Shown here in pieces: positions 17,246 through 25,860 of a stretch of DNA of 35,129 nt. Position 1 is the first letter of the stretch; each line of letters opens with the position of its first letter. Location: NCBI GenBank assembly GCA_900771995.1, contig CAAGQC010000066.1, positions 1 through 35,129 of the forward strand, read 5' to 3'. The position numbers were made by a program, and so were the translations under genes. A model generated the notes under the pieces. It had not been told where the DNA came from and searched no databases. It was given only the letters and a program-made list of their open reading frames with translations. Source of the stretch: Lachnospiraceae bacterium. Its GTDB lineage: Bacteria; Bacillota; Clostridia; Lachnospirales; Lachnospiraceae.

Positions 17246-19279
17246 TTGGGCATTCGGACGTCAGTGAAGCAGATGCTTGTCAGACAACAGGATAAAAAAT
17301 ATGAGACAGAGCTGGCAAAGCTTCGGGTGACCTATGCGCAGTGGGTATCGGAGCGGGAAAGAGCCGCGGCGAAAGTCCGGGAAACACAGCTGGAAGAAAG
17401 CGTGGGGCTTGCAGAATTCGTAATCTACCGGCAGCGGAGAGGCCGGCTGGCAGAAAATGCGGCAGAGCGGATCAATGCTTATTTTGTAAGCCATCCGGAG
17501 GCAGAGATCGTCTACGGAGATGAGGATCTGATCGCGGAAAACGGAGAGCGTTGTATTCCCTGGTTCAAGCCCTGCTGGTCACCGGACATGTATCGCGGAT
17601 ATTTTTATGTGGGAAGTGTGGTGGCGGTACGGAGCAGACTGTTGCAAAAAGCGGGAGAACCTGTGACAGTGACGGAGGGTGAGAGCACAGGGAAGGAGAT
17701 CCCGTTTGCAAAAGCGGGAGAGATCCGTCCGCTGATGGACAGGCTGTTTCTGGCGGCCGGAGGCTTTGAAAGAGGCTGTCATACCATCGGGCATATGGAA
17801 GAAGTATTGTTCCATGGGGAATTTGATATTTCCAGGATCGGAATCCAGGGGCCGGAGGGAACCGCCCGGGAGAAAACGGACGCAGAGCTGACTCCGTGGG
17901 AAGAATACAGAAAGGCACCGGAATCCATAGAACTGTCCGTGGAACTGGCGGCCAGAGCAGCCCAAAGTGCCGGAGATACCTTTGCCGGGGAACTGTTGGT
18001 CTCTGTGATCATTCCCTCCAAGGACAATCCGGAGGTGCTTGCGAAGTGTCTGACATCTCTGACGAAGCGGCCCCAGGGCAGTGTCCCGGTGGAGATTCTG
18101 CTGGTGGATAACGGCAGTAATGAGGAAAACAGAAAAAAGACAGAAAAGCTGGCAGAACAGATCCGGGCAGGCGGAACACAGATCCGATACCTTTATGAGC
18201 CTGCGGAGTTTAATTTTTCCGTCATGTGCAACCGGGGTGCGGCACTGGCAGAAGGAAAGCTTTTGCTGTTCTTGAATGATGATATTGAATTGTGTGAGAA
18301 TGACTGGCTGGACAAAATGGTGGCCAGAGCCATGCAGCCCTATGTGGGCAGTGTGGGACTAAAGTTATATTATCCGGATTCCGTGAAGATCCAGCATGAC
18401 GGCATCGTCAATCTGCCGGTAGGCCCGGTGCATAAGCTGCAATTCCTGGAGGACGACAGAAGTTATTATTTCGGGCGGAACCGTTTCCCGCAGGATTGTG
18501 TGGCGGTGACGGGAGCCTGTCTGCTGTTGCGGACAGAGGTATTCCGGGAGGCCGGAGGATTCAGTGAGGCCCTCAGAGTGGCTTACAATGACGTGGATCT
18601 GGGCTTCCGGCTGGTGGAAATGGGATATTACAATGTGGTATGGAATGACAGATTTGCGTATCACCATGAATCCCTGAGCCGGGGAAGTGATGAAAGCCCG
18701 GAGAAGATGCAGCGGCTGACCCGGGAGAGAGAACTGCTCTACCAGATGCATCCCCAGTTTCGCGGGCAAGATCCCTTTTATCCGGTGGGACTAAACAGAG
18801 AAGGACTGGACAGCCGGATAGTTCCGGCTTATCTGACGGATCGGAATATTTTGCAGGAGCCTCTCTGGCAGGCGGGACTTCCCGGAGGGGAAGACTTACA
18901 GAATGTCCGGAGGGATGACTGCCTGATGGCGAGAGTGGAGACGGCGGGGCCGGAGCGGATCCAGGGGTACAGTGTGATCCTGGGAGACGACAATGCCTGC
19001 TATGAGAAATACCTGTTGCTGCTTCCTTGCGAAGAGGCAGAAAGGCAGGGAACATGGTTCATGAAGCTACTGCCCGCCTACCGGCAGGAACTGGAAGAGA
19101 ACCTTCCGGATCAGAAAAATGTGGCTTTGGGCGGTTTCTGTGTCCGCAGGGAAGGAGAGCAGCTGCCGGCGGGAAATTATACCATCGCTGTCCTGGCGGT
19201 GAACCGGGTCAGCAAGCTGAAGCTGTGGAATATTACGGGAAAATATCTGTCCGTAGAACTTCCGGCTGCAAAAGAATAG
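17246..19279 (+). CDS. GT2 glycosyltransferase with eroded N-terminal GT2-like half
   Basis: The 677-residue protein has a full GT2 domain from about residue 250: VSVIIPSKDN (252-261), LNDDIE with the Asp345-Asp346 metal site, VTGACLL, and YNDVDLGFRL with Asp449/Asp451. Residues about 70-190 resemble only the second half of another GT2 domain (VYGDEDLI, then WFKPCWSPDMYRGYFYVG), lacking its nucleotide-binding start. The C-terminal 140 residues form a beta-rich domain of unknown role. It starts with TTG after AAGGAG. GT2 enzymes of this group add rhamnose or other sugars to cell wall chains; the exact sugar cannot be read from sequence. Confidence 0.85.
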   Translation: MGIRTSVKQMLVRQQDKKYETELAKLRVTYAQWVSERERAAAKVRETQLEESVGLAEFVIYRQRRGRLAENAAERINAYFVSHPEAEIVYGDEDLIAENGERCIPWFKPCWSPDMYRGYFYVGSVVAVRSRLLQKAGEPVTVTEGESTGKEIPFAKAGEIRPLMDRLFLAAGGFERGCHTIGHMEEVLFHGEFDISRIGIQGPEGTAREKTDAELTPWEEYRKAPESIELSVELAARAAQSAGDTFAGELLVSVIIPSKDNPEVLAKCLTSLTKRPQGSVPVEILLVDNGSNEENRKKTEKLAEQIRAGGTQIRYLYEPAEFNFSVMCNRGAALAEGKLLLFLNDDIELCENDWLDKMVARAMQPYVGSVGLKLYYPDSVKIQHDGIVNLPVGPVHKLQFLEDDRSYYFGRNRFPQDCVAVTGACLLLRTEVFREAGGFSEALRVAYNDVDLGFRLVEMGYYNVVWNDRFAYHHESLSRGSDESPEKMQRLTRERELLYQMHPQFRGQDPFYPVGLNREGLDSRIVPAYLTDRNILQEPLWQAGLPGGEDLQNVRRDDCLMARVETAGPERIQGYSVILGDDNACYEKYLLLLPCEEAERQGTWFMKLLPAYRQELEENLPDQKNVALGGFCVRREGEQLPAGNYTIAVLAVNRVSKLKLWNITGKYLSVELPAAKE

Positions 19280-19329
19280 AACAGAGGCATTCCCTGCCAA
19301 AAACAGCGGATGCGTCACGGAGGAGACAT

Positions 19330-21396
19330 ATGTCAGAGAGTAACACAGAGATCAATTATAAGGAAGCCTATGAGAGAGAGCACGAGAAATGTGCGGATCT
19401 GGCGGACAAGATCGTAGTGCTGGAATCGGAAAAGGAAGACCTTCAGTTCAAGCTGGACAGGATCAAGAAGAATAAATTCTGGAAAGCCACAGGCCCGGCC
19501 AGAAGTGTGATCCATTTTGCCCAGAGGCAGAAGGAGCGCCTGTCCCACTGCGGCGGACCGAAGGACATTCTGCGCAAGATCCGCAACAAGAGCCACCAGA
19601 AGAGCCTGATGGAGTCCTACGGCACCGGAAGCTTTCCTGATGCGGAGCAGAGGAAAAAAGAGGAAGAGACCGTTTTCCCTTATATGCCGAAGATCAGTAT
19701 TCTGGTGCCTCTGTGGAACAATCGAAGAGAGTTCCAGATCCAGATGCTGGACTGCGTCATGAACCAGACCTATCAGAACTGGGAACTGTGTCTGGCGGAC
19801 GGTTCCGACGGGGAACATGCCTATATCGAAGAACTCTGCCGGGAGTATGCGGCGAAGGCAGACGGCCGTATCGTGTATAAACATCTGGATCATAACGGAG
19901 GAATCTCCTATAACACCAATGAATGCTACAAGCTGGCTACGGGAGAGTACATCGGTCTGTTTGATCAGGATGATATTCTGCATCCTTCCGTATTGTTCGA
20001 GTATGTGAAGGCCATCAACGAAAAAGGTGCGGATTACCTGTACTGCGATGAGACTACTTTTAAGGAAAATGATATCAATAAAATGCTGACCATGCACTTT
20101 AAGCCGGATTATGCACCGGATAATCTGCGGGCCAACAACTACATCTGCCATTTCAGCGTCTTTTCCAGAAAACTTCTGGAGGGCGAGGAACTGTTCCGCA
20201 CGGCCTTCGATGGTGCACAGGATCACGATATGATCCTGCGTCTGACAGACAGAGCGGAAAACATCGTACATGTGCCCAGACTGATGTATTACTGGAGAAG
20301 CCATGCGGGCAGTACCGCAGCCAGCATCGACGCGAAGCCCTATGCCATTGAGGCGGCAAAGGGAGCCGTGGCGGATCATCTGAAAAAGCACGGCTTTAAG
20401 CATTTCCAGATCACCAGCACCAGAGCCTGTGCCACGATCTTCCGGATCCGTTACCAGATCCTGGGAGACCCGAAGATCTCCATTGTCATTGCCAACAGGG
20501 ATCATGTGGAAGATCTGAAACGATGTATTACCTCCGTCCAGAAGAACAGCACCTGGAGCAATTATGAGATCATTGTGGTGGAAAATAACAGTACCACACC
20601 ACAGATCCGGGATTATTATTCCCAGCTGTTAGGCTTATCCGGCAGCGATTCCTATGAGGAGAGATGCAAGCTGCATACGGTATGCGGCCATGACGGCGGC
20701 ATTCTGCACAGCGAGGACGGCCGGATCTCTGTCGTGACCTATCACGGAGATTTTAATTATTCCGCAGTGAATAATCTGGGCGTATCTTACGCTGCCGGAG
20801 AATATATCCTGTTACTGAATAACGACACGGAGGTCATCACCGCCAACTGGATGGAGGAGATGCTGATGTATGCCCAGCGGGAAGATGTGGGTGCTGTAGG
20901 TGCGAAGCTGTATTATGCGGACAAGACGATCCAGCATGCCGGTGTGGTCATCGGGCTGGGAGCCCATCGCACGGCAGGCCATACCCATTACCGCATTCCG
21001 GTACAGAACCTCGGTTACATGGGACGTCTGTGCTATACCCAGAATGTGACGGCGGTGACCGGTGCCTGCCTGCTGGTGAAAAAGAATCTGTATGAGCAGG
21101 TGGGAGGTCTGGACGAAAGCTTTGTGATCTCCCTGAATGATGTGGATTTCTGCCTGAAACTGCGGGATCTGGGGCTGTTAAATGTATGGACGCCTTTTGC
21201 GGAACTGTATCATTATGAGTCCATTTCCAGAGGACTGGACGACCAGGGCGAGAAGGCGGAGCGTTACAACAAAGAATCCGAACATTTCCGCGAAAAATGG
21301 AAAGCACAGCTGGAGGCGGGAGATCCCTACTACAACCCGAATTTTTCGCTGGACCGCAGTGATTACGCTCTGAAGGATCCGGTTAGCGGACGTTAA
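19330..21396 (+). CDS. Bifunctional glycosyltransferase with two complete GT2 domains
   Basis: I chose the ATG at 19330, preceded by GGAGGAG, over longer in-frame forms that would run back into the previous gene. The 688-residue protein has an N-terminal coiled coil (about 8-45) ending in KNKFWKATGPAR, a motif common before GT domains in Firmicutes. Domain 1 begins PKISILVPLWNN (120-131) with FDQDD (211-215). Domain 2 begins PKISIVIANRDH (381-392) with LNNDTE (496-501), VTGACLL and LNDVDFC. Both metal sites are intact, so two linkages or an alternating repeat are possible. It lies 50 nt after the previous GT gene and ends this gene run before a new promoter. Confidence 0.9.
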   Translation: MSESNTEINYKEAYEREHEKCADLADKIVVLESEKEDLQFKLDRIKKNKFWKATGPARSVIHFAQRQKERLSHCGGPKDILRKIRNKSHQKSLMESYGTGSFPDAEQRKKEEETVFPYMPKISILVPLWNNRREFQIQMLDCVMNQTYQNWELCLADGSDGEHAYIEELCREYAAKADGRIVYKHLDHNGGISYNTNECYKLATGEYIGLFDQDDILHPSVLFEYVKAINEKGADYLYCDETTFKENDINKMLTMHFKPDYAPDNLRANNYICHFSVFSRKLLEGEELFRTAFDGAQDHDMILRLTDRAENIVHVPRLMYYWRSHAGSTAASIDAKPYAIEAAKGAVADHLKKHGFKHFQITSTRACATIFRIRYQILGDPKISIVIANRDHVEDLKRCITSVQKNSTWSNYEIIVVENNSTTPQIRDYYSQLLGLSGSDSYEERCKLHTVCGHDGGILHSEDGRISVVTYHGDFNYSAVNNLGVSYAAGEYILLLNNDTEVITANWMEEMLMYAQREDVGAVGAKLYYADKTIQHAGVVIGLGAHRTAGHTHYRIPVQNLGYMGRLCYTQNVTAVTGACLLVKKNLYEQVGGLDESFVISLNDVDFCLKLRDLGLLNVWTPFAELYHYESISRGLDDQGEKAERYNKESEHFREKWKAQLEAGDPYYNPNFSLDRSDYALKDPVSGR

Positions 21397-21403
21397 ATTG
21401 TTC

Positions 21404-21432
21404 TTTTCAGTAAAGGGAATCTATGGTAAAAT
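21404..21432 (+). promoter_or_regulatory. Promoter of the phosphoglucomutase gene
   Basis: TTTTCA (21404-21409), a 17-nt spacer and an extended -10 TGG-TAAAAT (-10 at 21427-21432). The string TATGGTAAAATAT is identical to the -10 region of the rmlB promoter. Confidence 0.6.
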
Positions 21433-21493
21433 ATGACCGGAGAGCGTTTACTGAAGAAAGATAAAGATAGCGATAAAACAGGAGGATAGGAAA

Positions 21494-23215
21494 ATGAGTT
21501 ATATGGACGAATTGAATTTCTGGTTAAATGATGATTATTTTGACCAGAAGACCAAGGATGAACTTCTGGCAATCCGCAACAATGAGGCAGAAGTGGAAGA
21601 TCGTTTTTACAAGGAACTGGAATTCGGTACCGGCGGTTTACGTGGTGTGATCGGTGCAGGAACCAACCGTATGAACGTATATACCGTTCGTAAGGCAACT
21701 CAGGGTCTTGCCAATTATATCATCAAGCGCGGCACACAGAGCAAGGGTGTGGCCATCGCATTTGACTCCCGCCGCATGTCTCCCGAGTTTTCCGACGAGG
21801 CAGCAAGATGTCTGGCAGCCAACGGCATCAAAGCATACATTTTTGAATCTTTAAGACCTACCCCGGAACTGTCCTTTGCCCTTCGTACGCTGGGATGTAC
21901 CGCAGGTATCGTGGTGACCGCAAGCCACAACCCTCCTGAGTACAACGGCTATAAAGTATACTGGGAGGACGGCGCACAGGTAACCGCTCCTATCGATAAG
22001 GACATCATCACCGAAGTACAGTCCATCAAGGATTATCATACCGTGAAGACCATGAGTAGAGAAGATGCGGAGAAGGCAGGCCTCTATCAGGTGATCGGTA
22101 AAGAGATCGATGACAAGTACATGGCAGAACTGAAGAAGCAGATCATTCATCCCGATGTCATTCAGGAAATGGCTGATGACATCAAGATCGTATATACACC
22201 GTTATGCGGTACCGGTAATAAGCCGGTAAGACGTATCCTGTCCGAGCTGGGATTCAAGCATGTCTATGTAGTTCCCGAGCAGGAGAATCCGGATCCCAAC
22301 TTTACCACGCTGGATTACCCGAACCCCGAGGATCCCAAGGCATTTACCTACGCACTGCGTCTGGCCAAGGAAAAGGATGCGGACATCGTTCTGGCAACCG
22401 ATCCCGATGCAGACCGTCTGGGCGTTTACGCAAAAGATACCAAGACTGGCGAATACGTGGCATTTACCGGTAACATGTCCGGTATGCTGATCGCAGAATA
22501 TATCCTGAGAGAGAAGACTGCTACCGGTGCTATGCCTGAGAATCCTGCACTGGTAACTACCATTGTTACCACGAATATGACCAAGCCCATCACTGAGGCT
22601 TACGGTGTCAAGCTGATCGAAGTACTGACCGGTTTCAAGTTCATCGGTGAGCAGATCAAGTTCTTCGAGCAGACCGGCAGCAACAATTATGTATTCGGTC
22701 TGGAAGAGAGTTACGGCTGTCTGGCAGGTACCCACGCAAGAGATAAGGATGCTGTGGTAGCTGTAATGTGTCTGTGTGAAGTAGCAGCATACTGCAAGAA
22801 GCACAATATGACTCTGTGGGATATGATGGTATCCATGTATGAGAAGTACGGCTACTACAAGGAGACCCAGTATACCATTACCATGAAGGGTATTGACGGT
22901 GCAAGACAGATCGCAGAGATCATGGACAAGCTCCGTAAGAATCCTCCCAAGGCTTTCGGCAACCTGAAGGTGGAGAAGTTCCGTGACTATCTGAACGATG
23001 TAGTCATCGACATGGAGAGCGGCGAGAAGACCACCACCGGACTTCCCAAGTCCAATGTTCTGTACTTCGAGCTTCCCGACAACGCATGGTGCTGTGCCCG
23101 TCCTTCCGGAACTGAGCCCAAGATTAAGTTCTACATGGGTGTCAAGGGAACCAGCCTGGAGGATGCAAAGGCTAAGGTAGAAAAGCTGACCGAGGATGTA
23201 AAGGCAGTACTGTAA
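21494..23215 (+). CDS. pgcA: Phosphoglucomutase (alpha-D-phosphohexomutase family)
   Basis: This 573-residue cytoplasmic enzyme interconverts glucose-6-phosphate and glucose-1-phosphate; it may also act on mannose phosphates. Motifs in order: the N-terminal FGTGGLRGVIG; the catalytic phosphoserine loop TASHNPPEYNGY with Ser144; the metal loop DPDADRLG (303-310); the sugar loop GLEESYG; and the phosphate loop RPSGTEPK near residue 536. The length matches the PgcA type of Firmicutes. Codon use looks tuned for high expression (many CGT, GGT, ACC) compared with the flanking glycosyltransferases. It has its own promoter and a strong terminator. It would feed RmlA. Confidence 0.93.
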   Translation: MSYMDELNFWLNDDYFDQKTKDELLAIRNNEAEVEDRFYKELEFGTGGLRGVIGAGTNRMNVYTVRKATQGLANYIIKRGTQSKGVAIAFDSRRMSPEFSDEAARCLAANGIKAYIFESLRPTPELSFALRTLGCTAGIVVTASHNPPEYNGYKVYWEDGAQVTAPIDKDIITEVQSIKDYHTVKTMSREDAEKAGLYQVIGKEIDDKYMAELKKQIIHPDVIQEMADDIKIVYTPLCGTGNKPVRRILSELGFKHVYVVPEQENPDPNFTTLDYPNPEDPKAFTYALRLAKEKDADIVLATDPDADRLGVYAKDTKTGEYVAFTGNMSGMLIAEYILREKTATGAMPENPALVTTIVTTNMTKPITEAYGVKLIEVLTGFKFIGEQIKFFEQTGSNNYVFGLEESYGCLAGTHARDKDAVVAVMCLCEVAAYCKKHNMTLWDMMVSMYEKYGYYKETQYTITMKGIDGARQIAEIMDKLRKNPPKAFGNLKVEKFRDYLNDVVIDMESGEKTTTGLPKSNVLYFELPDNAWCCARPSGTEPKIKFYMGVKGTSLEDAKAKVEKLTEDVKAVL

Positions 23216-23258
23216 TGAAAGTATTGTGAGTATGTGATACAAAATAAATTCTGATTCC

Positions 23259-23299
23259 AAAAGAGCGAATCGCCCGAAAAGGGCGGTTTGCTCTTTTAT
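23259..23299 (+). terminator. Rho-independent terminator after pgcA
   Basis: A long stem (23259-23275 with 23281-23297) closes on a GAAAA loop and ends in CTCTTTTAT. The hairpin core GCCC-GAAAA-GGGC is the same 13-mer found before rmlA. Confidence 0.85.
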
Positions 23300-23315
23300 A
23301 AACGCGGAGGTATCT

Positions 23316-24740
23316 GTGGCTAAGCTGAACATGGCAAACCTTAAGAAAACTCTATACTATCTGCAACGTAACGGCCTGAGGGAAACCTGGATCTCTGTAA
23401 GGGAACGCCTGACAGAGACAGACCGCTATTTTTATGTACCCTGTTCGGAGGAGACACTGGAACAGCAGAGTGCCAGAAAATGGGACAATCCCATTACTTT
23501 CAGCATTGTGGTACCCCTGTACCGTACACCGGAAAACTATCTGAACAGAATGATAACAAGTGTTATTACACAGAGTTATCCCCACTGGGAACTGATCCTG
23601 GCAGATGCCACGGAGGATCAGAGTGTGGAGAAAACCCTGACAGAACATGGATTTCTGACAGCACAGACACAGGAAGACCGGGCAATCGTCACGGCGGATC
23701 CCAGGATCCACTATGTGCACCTTACGGAGAATGCCGGCATCGCAGCCAATACCAACCAGGCGCTCCCTTACGCGAAGGGAGAATATATCGGCCTGCTGGA
23801 TCACGACGATGTACTGACGCCGGATGCTCTGTACGAAATGGCGGATGCCATGGCAAAGGCAGATGACAGAGGTGTCAGAGTTGCTTTTGCTTATTCCGAC
23901 GAGGATAAATGCGACGGAGAAGAGACAAAATATTACGATCCGAACCACAAAGAAGACTTTAATTACGATTTGATTCTCAGCAATAATTATATTTGTCATT
24001 TTCTGGTCATGGAGGCAGGCCTGATGAAGAAGCTGCAATTCCGGCCGGAGTGCGACGGGGCCCAGGACTATGATCTGGTGCTGCGAGCTGTGGCAGAGGT
24101 GCTCGCAGCAGACGGGCGTTCCGGGGAAGAACGGATTCTTCATATCCCCCGGGTGTTGTATCACTGGAGATGCCATGAGGCGTCCACGGCAGCCAATCCG
24201 CACAGTAAGAAATATGCCTATGAGGCGGGACTTCGTGCGCTGCAGGATCATGCCATGGAGCGTGGGATTCCTGCAACAGCGGAGGAGACCAAGCATGTGG
24301 GATTTTATCGTTTACAATATAAAGACGTATTACAGGAGAGGCCGGACGTGGCTGCCGTGGGCGGCCGGATACTGTCCGGGAAGAGACACGGCCGGATCAG
24401 CGGCGGCCGAATGACTGCGGAGGGCAAAGTCATCTATGAAGGACTGCCGGAGGGCTTCGGAGGCTATCTTCACAGAGCGGATCTGTCGCAGGATGCAGAG
24501 GCATTAGACCTTCGATGCCTCAGGCTCCAGCCGGCCTGCAGGGAAATCTTCGAAAAAATTGTAGGGGTGCCTTATACGGAAATTGTAAGACAGCCGGGAC
24601 AGCAGCCGGTATTTGACGTTACCGCGCTGCCTGCGGAAGCGGACATCCGGCAATTAAGCCTGCAATTATCGGAAGCCTTGCGTACACAGGGAAGATTACT
24701 CTATCTGCCGGAATACCCTGAGAGGTGGAAAGCATTATGA
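23316..24740 (+). CDS. GT2 glycosyltransferase with degenerate C-terminal second domain
   Basis: This 474-residue protein starts with GTG five bases after GGAGG. A full GT2 domain begins FSIVVPLYRTPE (62-73), with LLDHDDVL (Asp162, Asp164-Asp165), YSDEDK and a CDGAQDYDLVLR acid motif. From about residue 340 it contains only fragments of a second GT2 domain: DVAAVGGRIL and GGYLHRADLS followed by LQPACREIFEKIVG, without a nucleotide-binding start or a DxD. This mirrors the 17246 gene, whose first domain is the reduced one. It overlaps the next gene by 4 nt (ATGA). The sugar added is unknown. Confidence 0.85.
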   Translation: MAKLNMANLKKTLYYLQRNGLRETWISVRERLTETDRYFYVPCSEETLEQQSARKWDNPITFSIVVPLYRTPENYLNRMITSVITQSYPHWELILADATEDQSVEKTLTEHGFLTAQTQEDRAIVTADPRIHYVHLTENAGIAANTNQALPYAKGEYIGLLDHDDVLTPDALYEMADAMAKADDRGVRVAFAYSDEDKCDGEETKYYDPNHKEDFNYDLILSNNYICHFLVMEAGLMKKLQFRPECDGAQDYDLVLRAVAEVLAADGRSGEERILHIPRVLYHWRCHEASTAANPHSKKYAYEAGLRALQDHAMERGIPATAEETKHVGFYRLQYKDVLQERPDVAAVGGRILSGKRHGRISGGRMTAEGKVIYEGLPEGFGGYLHRADLSQDAEALDLRCLRLQPACREIFEKIVGVPYTEIVRQPGQQPVFDVTALPAEADIRQLSLQLSEALRTQGRLLYLPEYPERWKAL

Positions 24741-25759
24741 GAGAAGTAACAGTCGTTATACCGAATTACAACGGAATGAAATATCTGCCGGAATGTATGA
24801 CAGCCTTGTGCAGAGGACAGGAAAATGCACCGGATTACGAAGTGCTGATCATAGATAATGGCTCTGTCGACGGCAGTGTGGAATATCTGACCGGGGAATG
24901 GTGTCCTGAAAAAGAAGCGGAGGCACCTGCAAAAGCGGTTACGGAACCACAGGTGCGTCTGATCGCACTGCCGGAAAATACCGGTTTCTGCCATGCGGTG
25001 AATCTGGGGATCCGGGAGGCAGGAAGCCCTTATGTGATCCTGTTAAACAATGACACCAAAGTTGAGGCAGGCTTTGTCAGAGGACTGTATGATGCCATCC
25101 GGCAGAATGAAAAAATATTTTCTGTCAGCGCGAAAATGCTCATGTGGGATAAGCCGGAACTGCTTGACGATGCAGGAGACCGCTATTGCGTCCTGGGGTG
25201 GGCCTTTTCCCGGGGAAAAGGAAAGCCTGCCGCAAATTATGACAAGAATGTCAGCGTATTTTCCGCCTGTGGCGGAGCGGCGATCTACAGACGCCGGGTG
25301 TTTGAAGAGATCGGTTATTTCGATGAAGCCCATTTTGCCTATCTGGAGGATCTGGATATCGGGTACCGCGCCCGGATCTATGGCTACGAGAACCGGTATG
25401 AGCCGTCGGCAGTCGTGCTGCATTACGGCAGTGCCTCTACGGGATCCCGGTATAATTCCCGGAAAACGGAACTTTCTTCTGCCAATAATATCTATGTCAT
25501 CGGTAAAAATATGCCGCTGTTGCAATGGATTCTGAATCTGCCCTTTTTTGTGCTGGGATTTGGCATAAAATTTCTGTTTTTTTGCAAGAAGAGAATGGGA
25601 AAACTATACCTGAAGGGACTCTTCAAGGGATGGAAAAGGGCGGCCGGACCTGTGGGAAGACAGAACAAAGTCCGCTTTCAATGGAATCATCTGTGGAATT
25701 ATGTGAAGATCCAGTGGCAATTATACCTGAATGTTTTTCGAATTCTTATGAAATCTTAA
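24737..25759 (+). CDS. GT2 glycosyltransferase, rhamnosyltransferase-like, with C-terminal membrane segment
   Basis: The 340-residue protein has one GT2 domain: TVVIPNYNG (4-12), LNNDTK (103-108) with the metal-binding Asp106, and YLEDLDIGYR as the acid motif. This resembles WbbL-like rhamnosyltransferases. A hydrophobic segment around residues 260-282, followed by a basic stretch, probably holds it at the membrane. The start at 24737 overlaps the previous stop as ATGA, so coupled translation is expected; an in-frame GTG four codons earlier is less likely. Confidence 0.88.
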   Translation: MREVTVVIPNYNGMKYLPECMTALCRGQENAPDYEVLIIDNGSVDGSVEYLTGEWCPEKEAEAPAKAVTEPQVRLIALPENTGFCHAVNLGIREAGSPYVILLNNDTKVEAGFVRGLYDAIRQNEKIFSVSAKMLMWDKPELLDDAGDRYCVLGWAFSRGKGKPAANYDKNVSVFSACGGAAIYRRRVFEEIGYFDEAHFAYLEDLDIGYRARIYGYENRYEPSAVVLHYGSASTGSRYNSRKTELSSANNIYVIGKNMPLLQWILNLPFFVLGFGIKFLFFCKKRMGKLYLKGLFKGWKRAAGPVGRQNKVRFQWNHLWNYVKIQWQLYLNVFRILMKS

Positions 25760-25783
25760 GAAATTGCTTCATAAATTCTTAAG
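25755..25783 (+). promoter_or_regulatory. Operator-like inverted repeat next to the sugar transferase promoter
   Basis: CTTAAGAAATT (25755-25765) and AAATTCTTAAG (25773-25783) form a 10-of-11 match inverted repeat with a 7-nt centre, ending at the base before the -35. Its left arm overlaps the previous stop codon. Confidence 0.45.
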
Positions 25784-25812
25784 TTGAGAAAAAACCACCG
25801 TTATTGTAGAAT
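25784..25812 (+). promoter_or_regulatory. Promoter of the sugar-1-phosphate transferase gene
   Basis: TTGAGA (25784-25789), a 17-nt spacer and TAGAAT (25807-25812), 48 nt before the start codon. Confidence 0.6.
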
Positions 25813-25860
25813 GAAATCGTTAAAAAGAAGCTTTTCAGACTTAAAGATAGGGTGACCTGT

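Noticed and set aside
19027..19329. N-terminal extension of the dual GT2 gene by 101 codons
   Set aside because: It overlaps the previous gene in another frame, while the ATG at 19330 has a strong GGAGGAG site and begins a typical coiled coil.
19333..20505. 390-codon open frame on the minus strand
   Set aside because: It is antisense to the dual GT2 gene and lacks any domain pattern.
22202..23332. 376-codon open frame on the minus strand
   Set aside because: It is the mirror of pgcA, whose codon bias leaves the opposite strand open; it would also read through the pgcA terminator.
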